DNA of 64,000 bases, from NCBI GenBank assembly GCA_947458545.1, contig CANGYH010000005.1:62001-126000 (forward strand), given 5' to 3'. Of this stretch, positions 51,389 to 59,177 are shown piece after piece. Numbering within the stretch: position 1 is the stretch's first letter; the number at the start of each line of letters is the position of its first letter. Made by a program: the position numbers and the translations under genes. Origin of the DNA: Cytophagaceae bacterium (GTDB lineage Bacteria > Bacteroidota > Bacteroidia > Cytophagales > Flexibacteraceae). The notes under the pieces are model-generated. The model ran no database searches. It was not told where the DNA came from and saw nothing but the letters and a program-made list of their open reading frames with translations.

Positions 51389-51464
51389 GCGAAAGTAGCT
51401 CAGTTGGTAGAGCGCGACCTTGCCAAGGTCGAGGTCGCGGGTTCGAACCCCGTCTTTCGCTCCA
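51389..51464 (+). tRNA. tRNA-Gly (GCC)
   Basis: 76 bases. Acceptor stem GCGAAAG with CTTTCGC, D arm AGCTCAGTTGGTAGAGC, anticodon stem CGACC/GGTCG with loop TTGCCAA (anticodon GCC), T arm with GGTTCGAACCC, and an encoded CCA end. Reads glycine codons GGC and GGT. Confidence 0.97.
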
Positions 51465-51492
51465 GAAAAAGCCGCCCCAAAGGCGGCTTTTT
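51465..51492 (+). terminator. Hairpin with T run after tRNA-Gly
   Basis: AAAAAGCCGCC and its near-complement AGGCGGCTTTTTT form a strong hairpin within the 65 bases between the two tRNA genes. It may end part of the transcript or serve processing. Confidence 0.8.
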
Positions 51493-51529
51493 TGTTATGG
51501 GGCCAGCGCCGCAAGGCAGCGGCCCGGTT

Positions 51530-51618
51530 GCCGGGATGGCGGAACAGGTAGACGCGCCGGACTTAAAATCCTGTGAGCCGTAAGGCTCGTGCGGGTTCGA
51601 TTCCCGCTCTCGGTACCA
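51530..51618 (+). tRNA. tRNA-Leu (TAA)
   Basis: 89 bases with the long variable arm of class II tRNAs (GAGCCGTAAGGCTC). Acceptor stem GCCGGGA with TCTCGGT (two G-U pairs), anticodon loop CTTAAAA (anticodon TAA), T arm GGGTTCGATTCCC, and an encoded CCA. Reads leucine codons TTA and TTG. Confidence 0.96.
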
Positions 51619-51627
51619 GATAGAACA

Positions 51628-51656
51628 AAGCCGCCTTTCAAAAGGCGGCTTTTTCG
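51628..51656 (+). terminator. Terminator of the tRNA operon
   Basis: AAAGCCGCCTTT and AAAGGCGGCTTT form a 12-bp stem with a 2-4 base loop, followed by TTCGTTTT. It lies 10 bases after tRNA-Leu. Confidence 0.9.
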
Positions 51657-52189
51657 TTTTACCGCAAATAACTGCCCGATAGGAGCTAACTGACAGGTGC
51701 TTTTCTAGCATCTCATTATCAGTATCTTAAAAAATAATTTCAGATTTTTTTACAGGCCTTTTAACATCTACCCCCTGCCTGGGCGTCTTACGGGTAGATC
51801 CTTCAAAACTGCATTTATCCTCCGTACCCCTGCCTGGCAGGCTTGCCCCTCAAGCACATTCTTTTGCTCGTAGAGAATTCAACCGGAAATTATATCCTTG
51901 CTCCCCCCCTCTTCATAAATAATTCAGACCGCACTGCTTTACCAGCCTTTCTTTATCCTGCCTATTCTTAAGCTACCTGCCCCCTCCGGTATTTAGGTTT
52001 AGCACTTTTTACCCTTTGCGTCGCCGGCGTTTGGTTGGGCTGTACACCCAGGTGGCCTTGGTGGCCCAACCAACCGGCGTTTTTATCTTTACCAGGCCCG
52101 TTGCCAGATTCTGGTTGGGGCACGGTGGCCTTACTTCACAATAAAGCCCGTTGCCTCTGGGCAAGTGGGTTATCCTAACTTTTGTAGAA
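51657..52189. other. AT-rich gene-poor gap after the tRNA genes
   Basis: About 530 bases, AT-rich and C/T-biased on the plus strand in its first half, with no convincing gene. A GGGTAGATCC-like word occurs once near 51800. A large hairpin with a T run lies at 52022-52085. A 65-codon minus-strand frame (52009-52206, ending KTPVGWATKATWVYSPTKRR) overlaps the hairpin; I do not call it a gene. Gaps behind tRNA genes are frequent integration sites, but no integrase or att repeat of the tRNA 3' end was found here. Confidence 0.5.
52022..52085 (+). terminator. Large hairpin with T run
   Basis: CGCCGG (52022-52027) and TTGGTTGGGC (52031-52040) pair with GCCCAACCAA (52064-52073) and CCGGCG (52074-52079), leaving a 3-base bulge and a 23-base loop, then TTTTTAT. 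It has the form of a terminator, though no gene ends just before it on the plus strand. Confidence 0.6.
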
Positions 52190-53218
52190 TTGCTATCCAT
52201 CTTCAAGACCGATACCAGCTATTGCAGGCTGGCCTGCCAAATCGTTCTGGCAGGCCTTTTTGCGTTTGCGGCCCTGGGCTGCAACCGTGTGAGCCAAGGG
52301 CCAGATCCGGCACCGATCCGCCCTCTGCCCACAAGCCTGGCACGCCTTACGCTAACAACAAACGCCCAGGGCTATGCCGAGGTAAGGCTTGATACGCTGG
52401 CCCAGGCCTCTGGATTGCGCTTCACCTTTGGCACGTTTGCCCACGGCGAGCTGATCGTCACCAATCAAGGCCGCACCCTGCGCTACCAGGCAACCGACAC
52501 CAGCCGCACCTGGCAAGCAGACTCATCCGACTTTACCGCCTGTCTTACCGACGGCAGCCGATGCCGCAACGGCAAGCTGGTGGTGCGCAACGCCCGCTAC
52601 CAGGCCCCCGCCGTGGCAGACTCTACCTGCACCCCGCTGCAACTGCCCTTGCGGTATGTACCCTTGCTGGGCACGGTAACCATGCGCTGGCTGCCCGCAG
52701 GGCTGCAAGGGCGCATTTACACCCGCAACCTGTTTTATACCCTCAACCGCTCTACGCAAGACACCATGGCCTTCGTGTATGTGGCGGCGGGGGGCGCACA
52801 GGATGTGTTTGCCGGTTTTGACGACATCGAGGTGGACGTCCGCGCCGCTGATGGACGGCGCTATTGCGGCGTGCAGTCGCTCGTCATCGGCGACACGTGC
52901 CAGCCCCGGGCACGGGCAGACGCCTTCAGCATTTTACCAACCGGTGCCACTTACCTGACGGCGGCCTCGCTCTGGATTAACGACACCGGCTGCCGAGGTA
53001 ATACAGACCGCTTTGTGGTGCGTCTGGCACCCCGGCCATATGTGGGGGCGCTTAGGCTGCCAACGCTTTATGGCACCGTCACAGATACCCTGCTGGGCGG
53101 TACACAGGTACTTGCCTACCGCCGCACCCGCCCCGGCCCCGAGCCAGACCGTTTTTACTACTACCTAGAATCAACCACGTCTCGGTTTGTGAGCCGCGCG
53201 TGGATAACCCTCCGATAG
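52190..53218 (+). CDS. Lipoprotein of unknown function
   Basis: 342 residues from TTG 52190; the frame also holds a TTG at 52151. The shorter start gives a lipoprotein signal (IVLAGLFAFAALGC-NRV, lipobox ALGC). The mature protein is beta-rich with conserved-looking pairs of cysteines (SSDFTACLTDGSRCRNGKL, RRYCGVQSLVIGDTCQPRA, NDTGCRGNTD) that could form disulfides in the periplasm. Patterns such as MRWLPAGLQGRIYTRNLFYT suggest a two-domain beta-sandwich. I do not recognise a family. It is the first of five co-directional envelope genes and ends 108 bases before the ECF sigma gene. Confidence 0.68.
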   Translation: MLSIFKTDTSYCRLACQIVLAGLFAFAALGCNRVSQGPDPAPIRPLPTSLARLTLTTNAQGYAEVRLDTLAQASGLRFTFGTFAHGELIVTNQGRTLRYQATDTSRTWQADSSDFTACLTDGSRCRNGKLVVRNARYQAPAVADSTCTPLQLPLRYVPLLGTVTMRWLPAGLQGRIYTRNLFYTLNRSTQDTMAFVYVAAGGAQDVFAGFDDIEVDVRAADGRRYCGVQSLVIGDTCQPRARADAFSILPTGATYLTAASLWINDTGCRGNTDRFVVRLAPRPYVGALRLPTLYGTVTDTLLGGTQVLAYRRTRPGPEPDRFYYYLESTTSRFVSRAWITLR

Positions 53219-53326
53219 CTACCGGGCCTCGTGCCCCTTTGCCTTTAATGGCCTAAAAGCCGCCCCTACCCCCCAGATTTAGTAGAAGCTTAAGTGCGTT
53301 GTAGTCTTTAATCTGCCCGCCTGCCA

Positions 53327-53896
53327 TTGTCAGACCAAGACCTCGTCTCTGCCTGCTTGCGCCGACACCGGCCTGCCGAGCGCGCTTTCTTTGAGCGCTT
53401 TGCGGGCATGGCTATGGCTATCTGCAGGCGCTATGCCCAAGACGCACACGAGGCCGCCGACATGCAGCAAGAGGGCTTTATCAAGTGTTTCAGGCTCTTG
53501 GCCCAATACGGGGGCACGGGGTCGCTAGAGGGTTGGGTACGGCGCGTTTTCGTAACCACTTGTCTGGATCTGCTGCGCCAGCGCCGACGCCAGACAGCCT
53601 GGGCAGCCCCGCTAGACGACGCCCTGGGCCTTGAGGCACCGGCAGACAATGCCTTTTTGCTAAGCGCAGACGCAGCCGACCTTACAGATGCCATTGCCGC
53701 CTTGCCCGACGGAGCGCGTGTGGTTTTCAACCTCTTTGCCGTAGAAGGATACAGCCATGCAGAAATCAGTAAGATTATGGCCATCAGCGAGGGCAGTAGC
53801 CGCTCGCAGCTAAACCGGGCGCGTACGCTGCTAAAAGTGTACCTGCTAAGGGCAAACGCGCCCAAAACATCACCTGCCTATCCTAACCCGTCATGA
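53327..53896 (+). CDS. ECF RNA polymerase sigma factor
   Basis: 189 residues. Sigma region 2 is at about 20-90 (YAQDAHEAADMQQEGFIKCF with the DxxQ.GF core, GSLEGWVRRVFVTTCLDLLR) and region 4 at about 115-175 (LPDGARVVFNLFAVEGYSHA, EISKIMAISEGSSRSQLNRA). This is a typical Bacteroidota ECF factor. The start is TTG 53327; no in-frame ATG precedes region 2. Its stop overlaps the next gene's ATG (ATGA), so the sigma factor and the membrane fusion protein downstream are translationally coupled, which is the normal arrangement for a sigma and its anti-sigma factor. Confidence 0.93.
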   Translation: MSDQDLVSACLRRHRPAERAFFERFAGMAMAICRRYAQDAHEAADMQQEGFIKCFRLLAQYGGTGSLEGWVRRVFVTTCLDLLRQRRRQTAWAAPLDDALGLEAPADNAFLLSADAADLTDAIAALPDGARVVFNLFAVEGYSHAEISKIMAISEGSSRSQLNRARTLLKVYLLRANAPKTSPAYPNPS

Positions 53897-55617
53897 CAGA
53901 AGATCTCTTACCCCAGCCCGACCCTCAATCTGCAGGCAGCGGAGCCGGCTTTTTGGCCGACAAGCTGGCCCGGCATGCAGAGCCTAGCCCCGCCGATGCC
54001 TGGCAGCAACTGGAGCACAACCTGGATGCACGCCCCCACCGGTGGCGGCCCTTGGGCTTTTGGATGCTGGCTGCCTTGCTGGTGGCCCTGCCGCTATCTC
54101 TCTGGCAATGGCAACGCAAGGCCCTGGATGGCAAGCCCGCAGAGGCTTACGCCACAGGCCCAGAGGCTGGCCAAGTAGCGCACACGGCCAGGGGCAGCCA
54201 AGGGGCAAATGCCGCAAGCGGGCAATTACCGGCCGATGATGCGTCTGCCAGAGGAGCAGAAGGCGGGCAAGCGGGCGGGGGACAAACAAATGCCACGGCT
54301 GTGGCAGGGCCAAATGAGGCTATGCCAAAGACCACCCAAGCCTTAGACCATGGGTATCTGGCTCGTGGGTCAGAACCGACCCGGCAAGTCGCCGAAGGAG
54401 GTATTGCTTCAGACGCAGCAAGTCTTGGCTCTCAAACCCAGGCGCCAGGCCAAGGTGCAGTGCCGCAGGCTGGCAGCCTAGGGCATACAGGAGCCGCCAG
54501 CGGCACTGGCATGGGCCTTTCTGGCGTAGGCGGCGTGCAGGGTATGGTGGCCCTGCGTAGCGTTCGCACAGAGCGCCGTGCCACACAGCGTCACCCGGGC
54601 AACGAGGCCCATCCATCGCCCCAGGGCAAAACCGGCCAGGCCTCTGCGGCGCGCTACGCGGCAGACCCTGCCGATGCCGAGGCACACAGCACCACCGCAA
54701 AGGCCCAAACGCAAAGCGGCAGCGCGGGCACAGGCAATACCGCAGGCAACGGTGCAGGCTCCAGCGGCTCGGCTACAACCAATGCAGAGGCGGGCGGCAG
54801 GCCAACGGATACAAACCAGGGCTCGGCAACCACTGCCGAGGTGGCCGGGGTAGGTACCGATATGCCTAAAACTGGCCAAGGCACAGGTATGCCAGGCCAG
54901 GCGGCAGACAGCGCCACCCAAGTAGCGCAACGGCAAGCGCCCAAGGCCGACAGCCTGCCTAAGACTGTTACGCCGACAACCCCCAAAGCCAAATCGCGCA
55001 TCTGGCAGATTGGCGTAGTAGCAGGTGGCGGCGGCTGGCAGCAGCAGGCCCAACTGCCTGCCACAGCCCTGCAGCCCGATGCCGTCAGCTATACGCATGT
55101 GGCTAATCTGCAAACGGGGCCTGTGTTTAACATCGGGGCTTTTGTGCGGCGGCCTATCGGTGCGCGCCTAGGCTTAGAGCTACGCCTGGCCGTGCGCTAT
55201 GCAAGCCAAACGCTAACCATGCACCACATGCCGGGGCCAGGTGCACCCATTACCTATACCCAGGTGGGGCGTACGGTGCTGGCTATGCCACCTGCTACGG
55301 TAGAGCATACCTTGCATAGAAGGCTCGTTTTGCCAGCCGCCTTTGTGCAGGTCTCTTATGGCCTAACGCCTAAACTGTCCGCTACGGCAGGCGCCGGTTT
55401 GCAGGCAAACCTAGCCACGGGGCAAATTGCCGAAGCTGCAGGCTTGCCGTGGCTATCGCCGATGCTATCGGCAGGCCTGCGTCGGCAGCTTACGCCAAAG
55501 TTGGCCGTTGGCCTGCAGGGTAGCTTCTTTGGCTGGAGGCAGAGCGCACTGCCAACGCTATCTAACAGCAGCAGCACCAACCAGTTGGGGCTCATCAATC
55601 TGGAGTATGGGTTTTAG
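53893..55617 (+). CDS. Anti-sigma-like membrane protein fused to an outer-membrane barrel
   Basis: 574 residues in three parts. Residues 1-50 are cytoplasmic and carry FLADKLARHAEPSPADAWQQ-LEHNLD, a helix pattern seen in Bacteroidota anti-sigma N-termini. A single membrane helix follows (about 55-72, FWMLAALLVALPLSLWQWQR). Residues 76-365 are a Gly/Ala/Gln/Thr-rich linker without hydrophobic segments. Residues about 370-574 look like a small outer-membrane beta-barrel (IWQIGVVAGGGGWQQQA, FNIGAFVRRPIGARLGLELR, LGLINLEYGF ending in aromatic Phe). The chain could span both membranes. Translational coupling to the ECF sigma factor supports a control role. Function is inferred, not shown. Confidence 0.75.
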   Translation: MTEDLLPQPDPQSAGSGAGFLADKLARHAEPSPADAWQQLEHNLDARPHRWRPLGFWMLAALLVALPLSLWQWQRKALDGKPAEAYATGPEAGQVAHTARGSQGANAASGQLPADDASARGAEGGQAGGGQTNATAVAGPNEAMPKTTQALDHGYLARGSEPTRQVAEGGIASDAASLGSQTQAPGQGAVPQAGSLGHTGAASGTGMGLSGVGGVQGMVALRSVRTERRATQRHPGNEAHPSPQGKTGQASAARYAADPADAEAHSTTAKAQTQSGSAGTGNTAGNGAGSSGSATTNAEAGGRPTDTNQGSATTAEVAGVGTDMPKTGQGTGMPGQAADSATQVAQRQAPKADSLPKTVTPTTPKAKSRIWQIGVVAGGGGWQQQAQLPATALQPDAVSYTHVANLQTGPVFNIGAFVRRPIGARLGLELRLAVRYASQTLTMHHMPGPGAPITYTQVGRTVLAMPPATVEHTLHRRLVLPAAFVQVSYGLTPKLSATAGAGLQANLATGQIAEAAGLPWLSPMLSAGLRRQLTPKLAVGLQGSFFGWRQSALPTLSNSSSTNQLGLINLEYGF

Positions 55618-55675
55618 CCGACGAGCCGAGGTTAACGTTCGGTGACCAGGTTTTTTTACGCCGGGGGCAGGGTTT

Positions 55676-55683
55676 TACCTTTG
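55676..55683 (+). promoter_or_regulatory. -7 element of the T9SS type B gene
   Basis: TACCTTTG, an exact TAnnTTTG match, 14 bases before ATG 55698. Confidence 0.55.
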
Positions 55684-55697
55684 CCCCAGCGCATTTT

Positions 55698-57629
55698 ATG
55701 CATAGATTGAATTTTTGGCTGGCGGTGATTGCCAGCCTGGTGGCCAGCACGGCCGCTGCCCAACAGGTGGCACCTGTGGCTTTCATCAACGAAATCCACA
55801 ACGAAAACTCGCAGGCCAGAGAGTTTACAGAGATCGTCGTAGCGCAAGATGGGCTAGACCTGCGCGACCATTACCTGGGCGACAACAACGGGAACACCGA
55901 TAGTTGGCAGCCCAAGGTGCGCTTTACAAACGATGCGCTCTGGGCCAACCTGCGGGCGGGCACCTACATCATCGTTTACCACGCCATCAACGGGGCAGAC
56001 TGCCAGGCTATCCGCCCAGACGAGGATGCCGCTGACGGCTTTTTGCGCGTATGCGCCCAAAACACGCGCCTTTTTGAGCGAGGCAATACCAGCCAGTCGC
56101 TCAACCTCAACAGCTCGGGCGACTTTTTGCATCTGGTTGCGCCGGGCGGGGCCATGATCCAGGGTCTTGGGTACGACCCCAGCCCCGGCAGCAGCGTCGT
56201 GGGTGGGCCGTGCTTTAATACCAGCACGCGTTGGACGAGCGTCAACAGGACAGAAGATGACGTAAGGCCTTGCGGGCGCTTTTTGTTTGTAGAAGAGAGC
56301 CTGGACAACGGCCGCAGCCTGGGCTACATCGGGGGCACTTTGCAGGGGCTTATACCCTCAACAGGCACTTTGTATGCCGACTCTAATGCAGGCACATTGC
56401 TCAACTACGTGCGCCCCAGCGAGGGCCACGGCAACCAGGCCGTATCTGGCCCAAGTGCTGCCAACGTAGAGCTTATCAAACAACTGCGCCAACCTGCCTG
56501 GCCGCTGGCCACCAGCGCCTGCATAACGCTGGCAAACGGCAGGCCCAGCTTCCGCTTTAGCCTGGCCACAGACCCTACCCCGGCAGATGGCATTACGCGC
56601 TACCTGGTTATCCGTTACCCGGCGGCACCTTTGGCCACCGACCCACCCCCGGCAGATGGTATTACCTACCGCGCCGGAGAGCCGCTTGGCACCGGCACAG
56701 TAGTAGAGCCCGGCCTGGCCCGACTAAGCGGCGGAGCCACAACCTACCGCGATGCAGCAGGCTCGCCTAACAGCCATTACCGTGTTTACGCCTACCGCTA
56801 CACCGATGCCAACAGCGCCGACGACCGCGGCAGTGCCTACAACGAGGCCGAGTTTGTGCAGGCCTCGCCAGGTGCGCGGCCCTTGCTGACGGGCGGCCCC
56901 ACCCGCCTCTGCCCGGGCGACACGGCCCGGTTTGCCCTGATTTACAACGGCCCCGGGCCCTTGCAGCTATCAGCATCGCGGCCGGGGGTTACGGTGCGGC
57001 AAGAGGGCGTGCTGGTAACGGTAACTACCGACACCAGCTTTGCAAGCGGAGACAGCGTTACCATACGTGCGGTGCCGCCTGCCGTCAGCATCTGTACGCG
57101 GGCAGATTCTGTAAAGCTTTTGCTGTTTAAGCCGGTGCTTCGCATCGTGGGCGATACCGTTGTGCCCGCGGGTGGCAGCGGAGAGATCCGCATCGTGGCC
57201 GGGCGCGGGCCCTTCGACATTACCCCACCCAACCAGTTGCTGGTGAGAGACTCGGCCACCTACGTTTTCATCAACGCCGTGCCGGGTACCACCTACACCT
57301 TCAGAACCAGAGAGCAGGCCAACAGCACGCGCTGCCTGGCCCAGGCCAGCCTAACCCTGCGCGAGCAGCCTGTGGTGCCACCTGTGCCGCTGGTTATCCC
57401 CAACGTGGTAGTACCGGCGGGCCTGCCCAACAACCGCACCTTCCGCATACTGGGGGCCGTGGTAGATAGACTGGAGATCTTCGGCCGCTGGGGCAACCGC
57501 GTGCTAGAGGCCGCCCCCTACGCCAACGACTGGGCCGGCAAGCCGGGGGTGTACTTCTACACGGCGAGCCTAACGCTGCCCAATGGCCAGCGCCAGACCG
57601 CCAAAGGCTGGGTAGAGGTAGTACAGTAG
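55698..57629 (+). CDS. Secreted protein with lamin-tail-like domain and T9SS type B sorting domain
   Basis: 643 residues. Signal peptide MHRLNFWLAVIASLVASTAA. Residues about 25-170 resemble a lamin-tail domain (VAFINEIHNENSQAREFTEI, LWANLRAGTYIIVYHA, GDFLHLVAPGGAMIQGLGYD). The C-terminal 90 residues match the gliding-motility-associated (CHU_C, type B) sorting domain: VVVPAGLPNNRTFRILGAVV, LEIFGRWGNRVLEAAPYAND, WAGKPGVYFYTASL. Such proteins leave the cell through T9SS and often stay cell-attached. An imperfect internal duplication (LATDPTPADGIT and LATDPPPADGIT) lies at about residues 290-322. Function unknown. Confidence 0.87.
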   Translation: MHRLNFWLAVIASLVASTAAAQQVAPVAFINEIHNENSQAREFTEIVVAQDGLDLRDHYLGDNNGNTDSWQPKVRFTNDALWANLRAGTYIIVYHAINGADCQAIRPDEDAADGFLRVCAQNTRLFERGNTSQSLNLNSSGDFLHLVAPGGAMIQGLGYDPSPGSSVVGGPCFNTSTRWTSVNRTEDDVRPCGRFLFVEESLDNGRSLGYIGGTLQGLIPSTGTLYADSNAGTLLNYVRPSEGHGNQAVSGPSAANVELIKQLRQPAWPLATSACITLANGRPSFRFSLATDPTPADGITRYLVIRYPAAPLATDPPPADGITYRAGEPLGTGTVVEPGLARLSGGATTYRDAAGSPNSHYRVYAYRYTDANSADDRGSAYNEAEFVQASPGARPLLTGGPTRLCPGDTARFALIYNGPGPLQLSASRPGVTVRQEGVLVTVTTDTSFASGDSVTIRAVPPAVSICTRADSVKLLLFKPVLRIVGDTVVPAGGSGEIRIVAGRGPFDITPPNQLLVRDSATYVFINAVPGTTYTFRTREQANSTRCLAQASLTLREQPVVPPVPLVIPNVVVPAGLPNNRTFRILGAVVDRLEIFGRWGNRVLEAAPYANDWAGKPGVYFYTASLTLPNGQRQTAKGWVEVVQ

Positions 57630-57659
57630 CTTAGAATCTTACACCATCGCCTGCCACCC

Positions 57660-57694
57660 GCGGGCCCATGCGCCGAGCAGGGGCCCGCTTTTGT
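57660..57694 (+). terminator. Terminator of the T9SS type B gene
   Basis: GCGGGCCC (57660-57667) pairs with GGGCCCGC (57681-57688), then TTTTGTT. It also lies just before the next start, ATG 57709. Confidence 0.8.
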
Positions 57695-57708
57695 TCTATA
57701 TTGCAAGC

Positions 57709-59145
57709 ATGTCCTTACGCTCTCTGGCAGGCCTTTTGGCTTGTATCGTATTGTCTGCCCCCGCCAGCGGGCAAGACTGGGCCGGCCTTTCCGTCAGCAG
57801 CTTTGGGGGTATGCATGCCGCCCTTGCCAACCCGGCCATGCTGGGCACCATGCGTCACCGTTTGCAGGTTGGCACACTGGCCACCAATGCCCAACTGAGC
57901 ACAAACATGTTGACCTACACAGGCCCCTCGGGCCTGCGGAATCTGTTTACGCCCTACATGCTCACGGGCAATGCTTACGACTATCTGCGCGGCTCTAACC
58001 TTTCAGAAGGTTTGCAGAGCATCTTCGACGGAGGGCGTTGGCAGCGCATCCGCAGTGGCGACCCGAAAGATTTTTCGGCCACGGCCGAGCTGCGGGGGCC
58101 CTTTCTGGCGGGGACTATCGGCGGGCTCGGCGTTGGGATGGGCTACCGCCTTAGGGGTGGGCTACAACTTGCCAACGTGAGCGCCTCTGTGGCAGACCTG
58201 TTTTTTAGTGGCACCACCGGCGTAGATCCGCTGGTGCTGGGTGCGGCCTTGCGAGACAGTAAATTTTCTGCCAGCGCCAACGCCTACCACGAGTTTTATG
58301 GTACGGTGGCTTTCCCTGCCCTAAAGCTGGGGCGCCATTACCTGGGCGGAGGCATAACGCTCAAATACCTGGCTGGCATTTACTCGGCAGGGGTTATCAA
58401 CCGGGGCTTGAGTTACAAGATATTAGGGCCAGACTCGCTGCTCACCACCGAGGCCGACATCTCGTATCAATACGTAAACAACAACCTGCTGGCCGACGAC
58501 CCCACCGCTGCCCGGGGCAACGGTGCCGGTGTAGATATCGGTGCTATTTACGAGTACCGCGGCCTGAACGACGACGACCAACCCTACGGGCCTGGCAAGG
58601 GCAGGCATGTGCTGCGGGCAGGTCTGTCTGTGGTAGATGCAGGGCGCATCAGCTACGACGGCCAGGGCATCCGCGCGTTCGACTTTAAGCGGAGAGACAG
58701 CCTCAACATCTGGGGCTCTATTGATACGCTGCGCGTACGCGGTACTGCGAGCCTAGACAGTGTTTTTAACCAGGTCTTCGGGGCTGCCAATTCTCGGCAG
58801 AGCTTTAACACCGGCCTGCCTGCCATGGTGAATGTATTTGTGGACGTGCGCCTGTTCAAGTTCATTTACCTGACGGCCAAAACGAGCCAGAGCCTGATTG
58901 CCATTGACCGAGGCGGCCTAAGGGCTTTCTCTGGCCTGACGTTGATGCCAAGGCTAGAGACGCGGCTTTTTGAGGTAGCCATTCCGATGGGTATCGGGCT
59001 GGGGTATAGCTACTTCCAGCCCGGATTTTTTGCCCGGATTTCTGGCTTCTTTGTAGGGTCAGACAATCTGAGTACGCTTTTTGGCGTAGGCAACCGGGCC
59101 GGCATGAGCTTCTATGCAGGCGGCTTCGTACCCATCAGGCGGTAG
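57709..59145 (+). CDS. DUF5723-type outer-membrane protein
   Basis: 478 residues. Signal peptide LLACIVLSAPASGQ, followed by the pattern GMHAALANPAMLGTMRHRLQ and alternating beta-strand segments with turns (HYLGGGITLKYLAGIYSAGV, HVLRAGLSVVDAGRISYDGQ, VFVDVRLFKFIYLTAKTSQS) ending in SFYAGGFVPIRR. The opening and size fit DUF5723, a Bacteroidota group of probable outer-membrane barrels of unknown function. ATG 57709 is preferred to the ATG at 57691. It converges on the histidine kinase gene with a 32-base gap. Confidence 0.8.
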   Translation: MSLRSLAGLLACIVLSAPASGQDWAGLSVSSFGGMHAALANPAMLGTMRHRLQVGTLATNAQLSTNMLTYTGPSGLRNLFTPYMLTGNAYDYLRGSNLSEGLQSIFDGGRWQRIRSGDPKDFSATAELRGPFLAGTIGGLGVGMGYRLRGGLQLANVSASVADLFFSGTTGVDPLVLGAALRDSKFSASANAYHEFYGTVAFPALKLGRHYLGGGITLKYLAGIYSAGVINRGLSYKILGPDSLLTTEADISYQYVNNNLLADDPTAARGNGAGVDIGAIYEYRGLNDDDQPYGPGKGRHVLRAGLSVVDAGRISYDGQGIRAFDFKRRDSLNIWGSIDTLRVRGTASLDSVFNQVFGAANSRQSFNTGLPAMVNVFVDVRLFKFIYLTAKTSQSLIAIDRGGLRAFSGLTLMPRLETRLFEVAIPMGIGLGYSYFQPGFFARISGFFVGSDNLSTLFGVGNRAGMSFYAGGFVPIRR

Positions 59146-59177
59146 CCCAGCCGGCGACAAGGAGCTGTGCGATAGGC

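Noticed and set aside
51657-52021. Integrated element behind tRNA-Leu
   Set aside because: No integrase gene and no repeated copy of the tRNA 3' end was found in the gap or farther downstream in the window.
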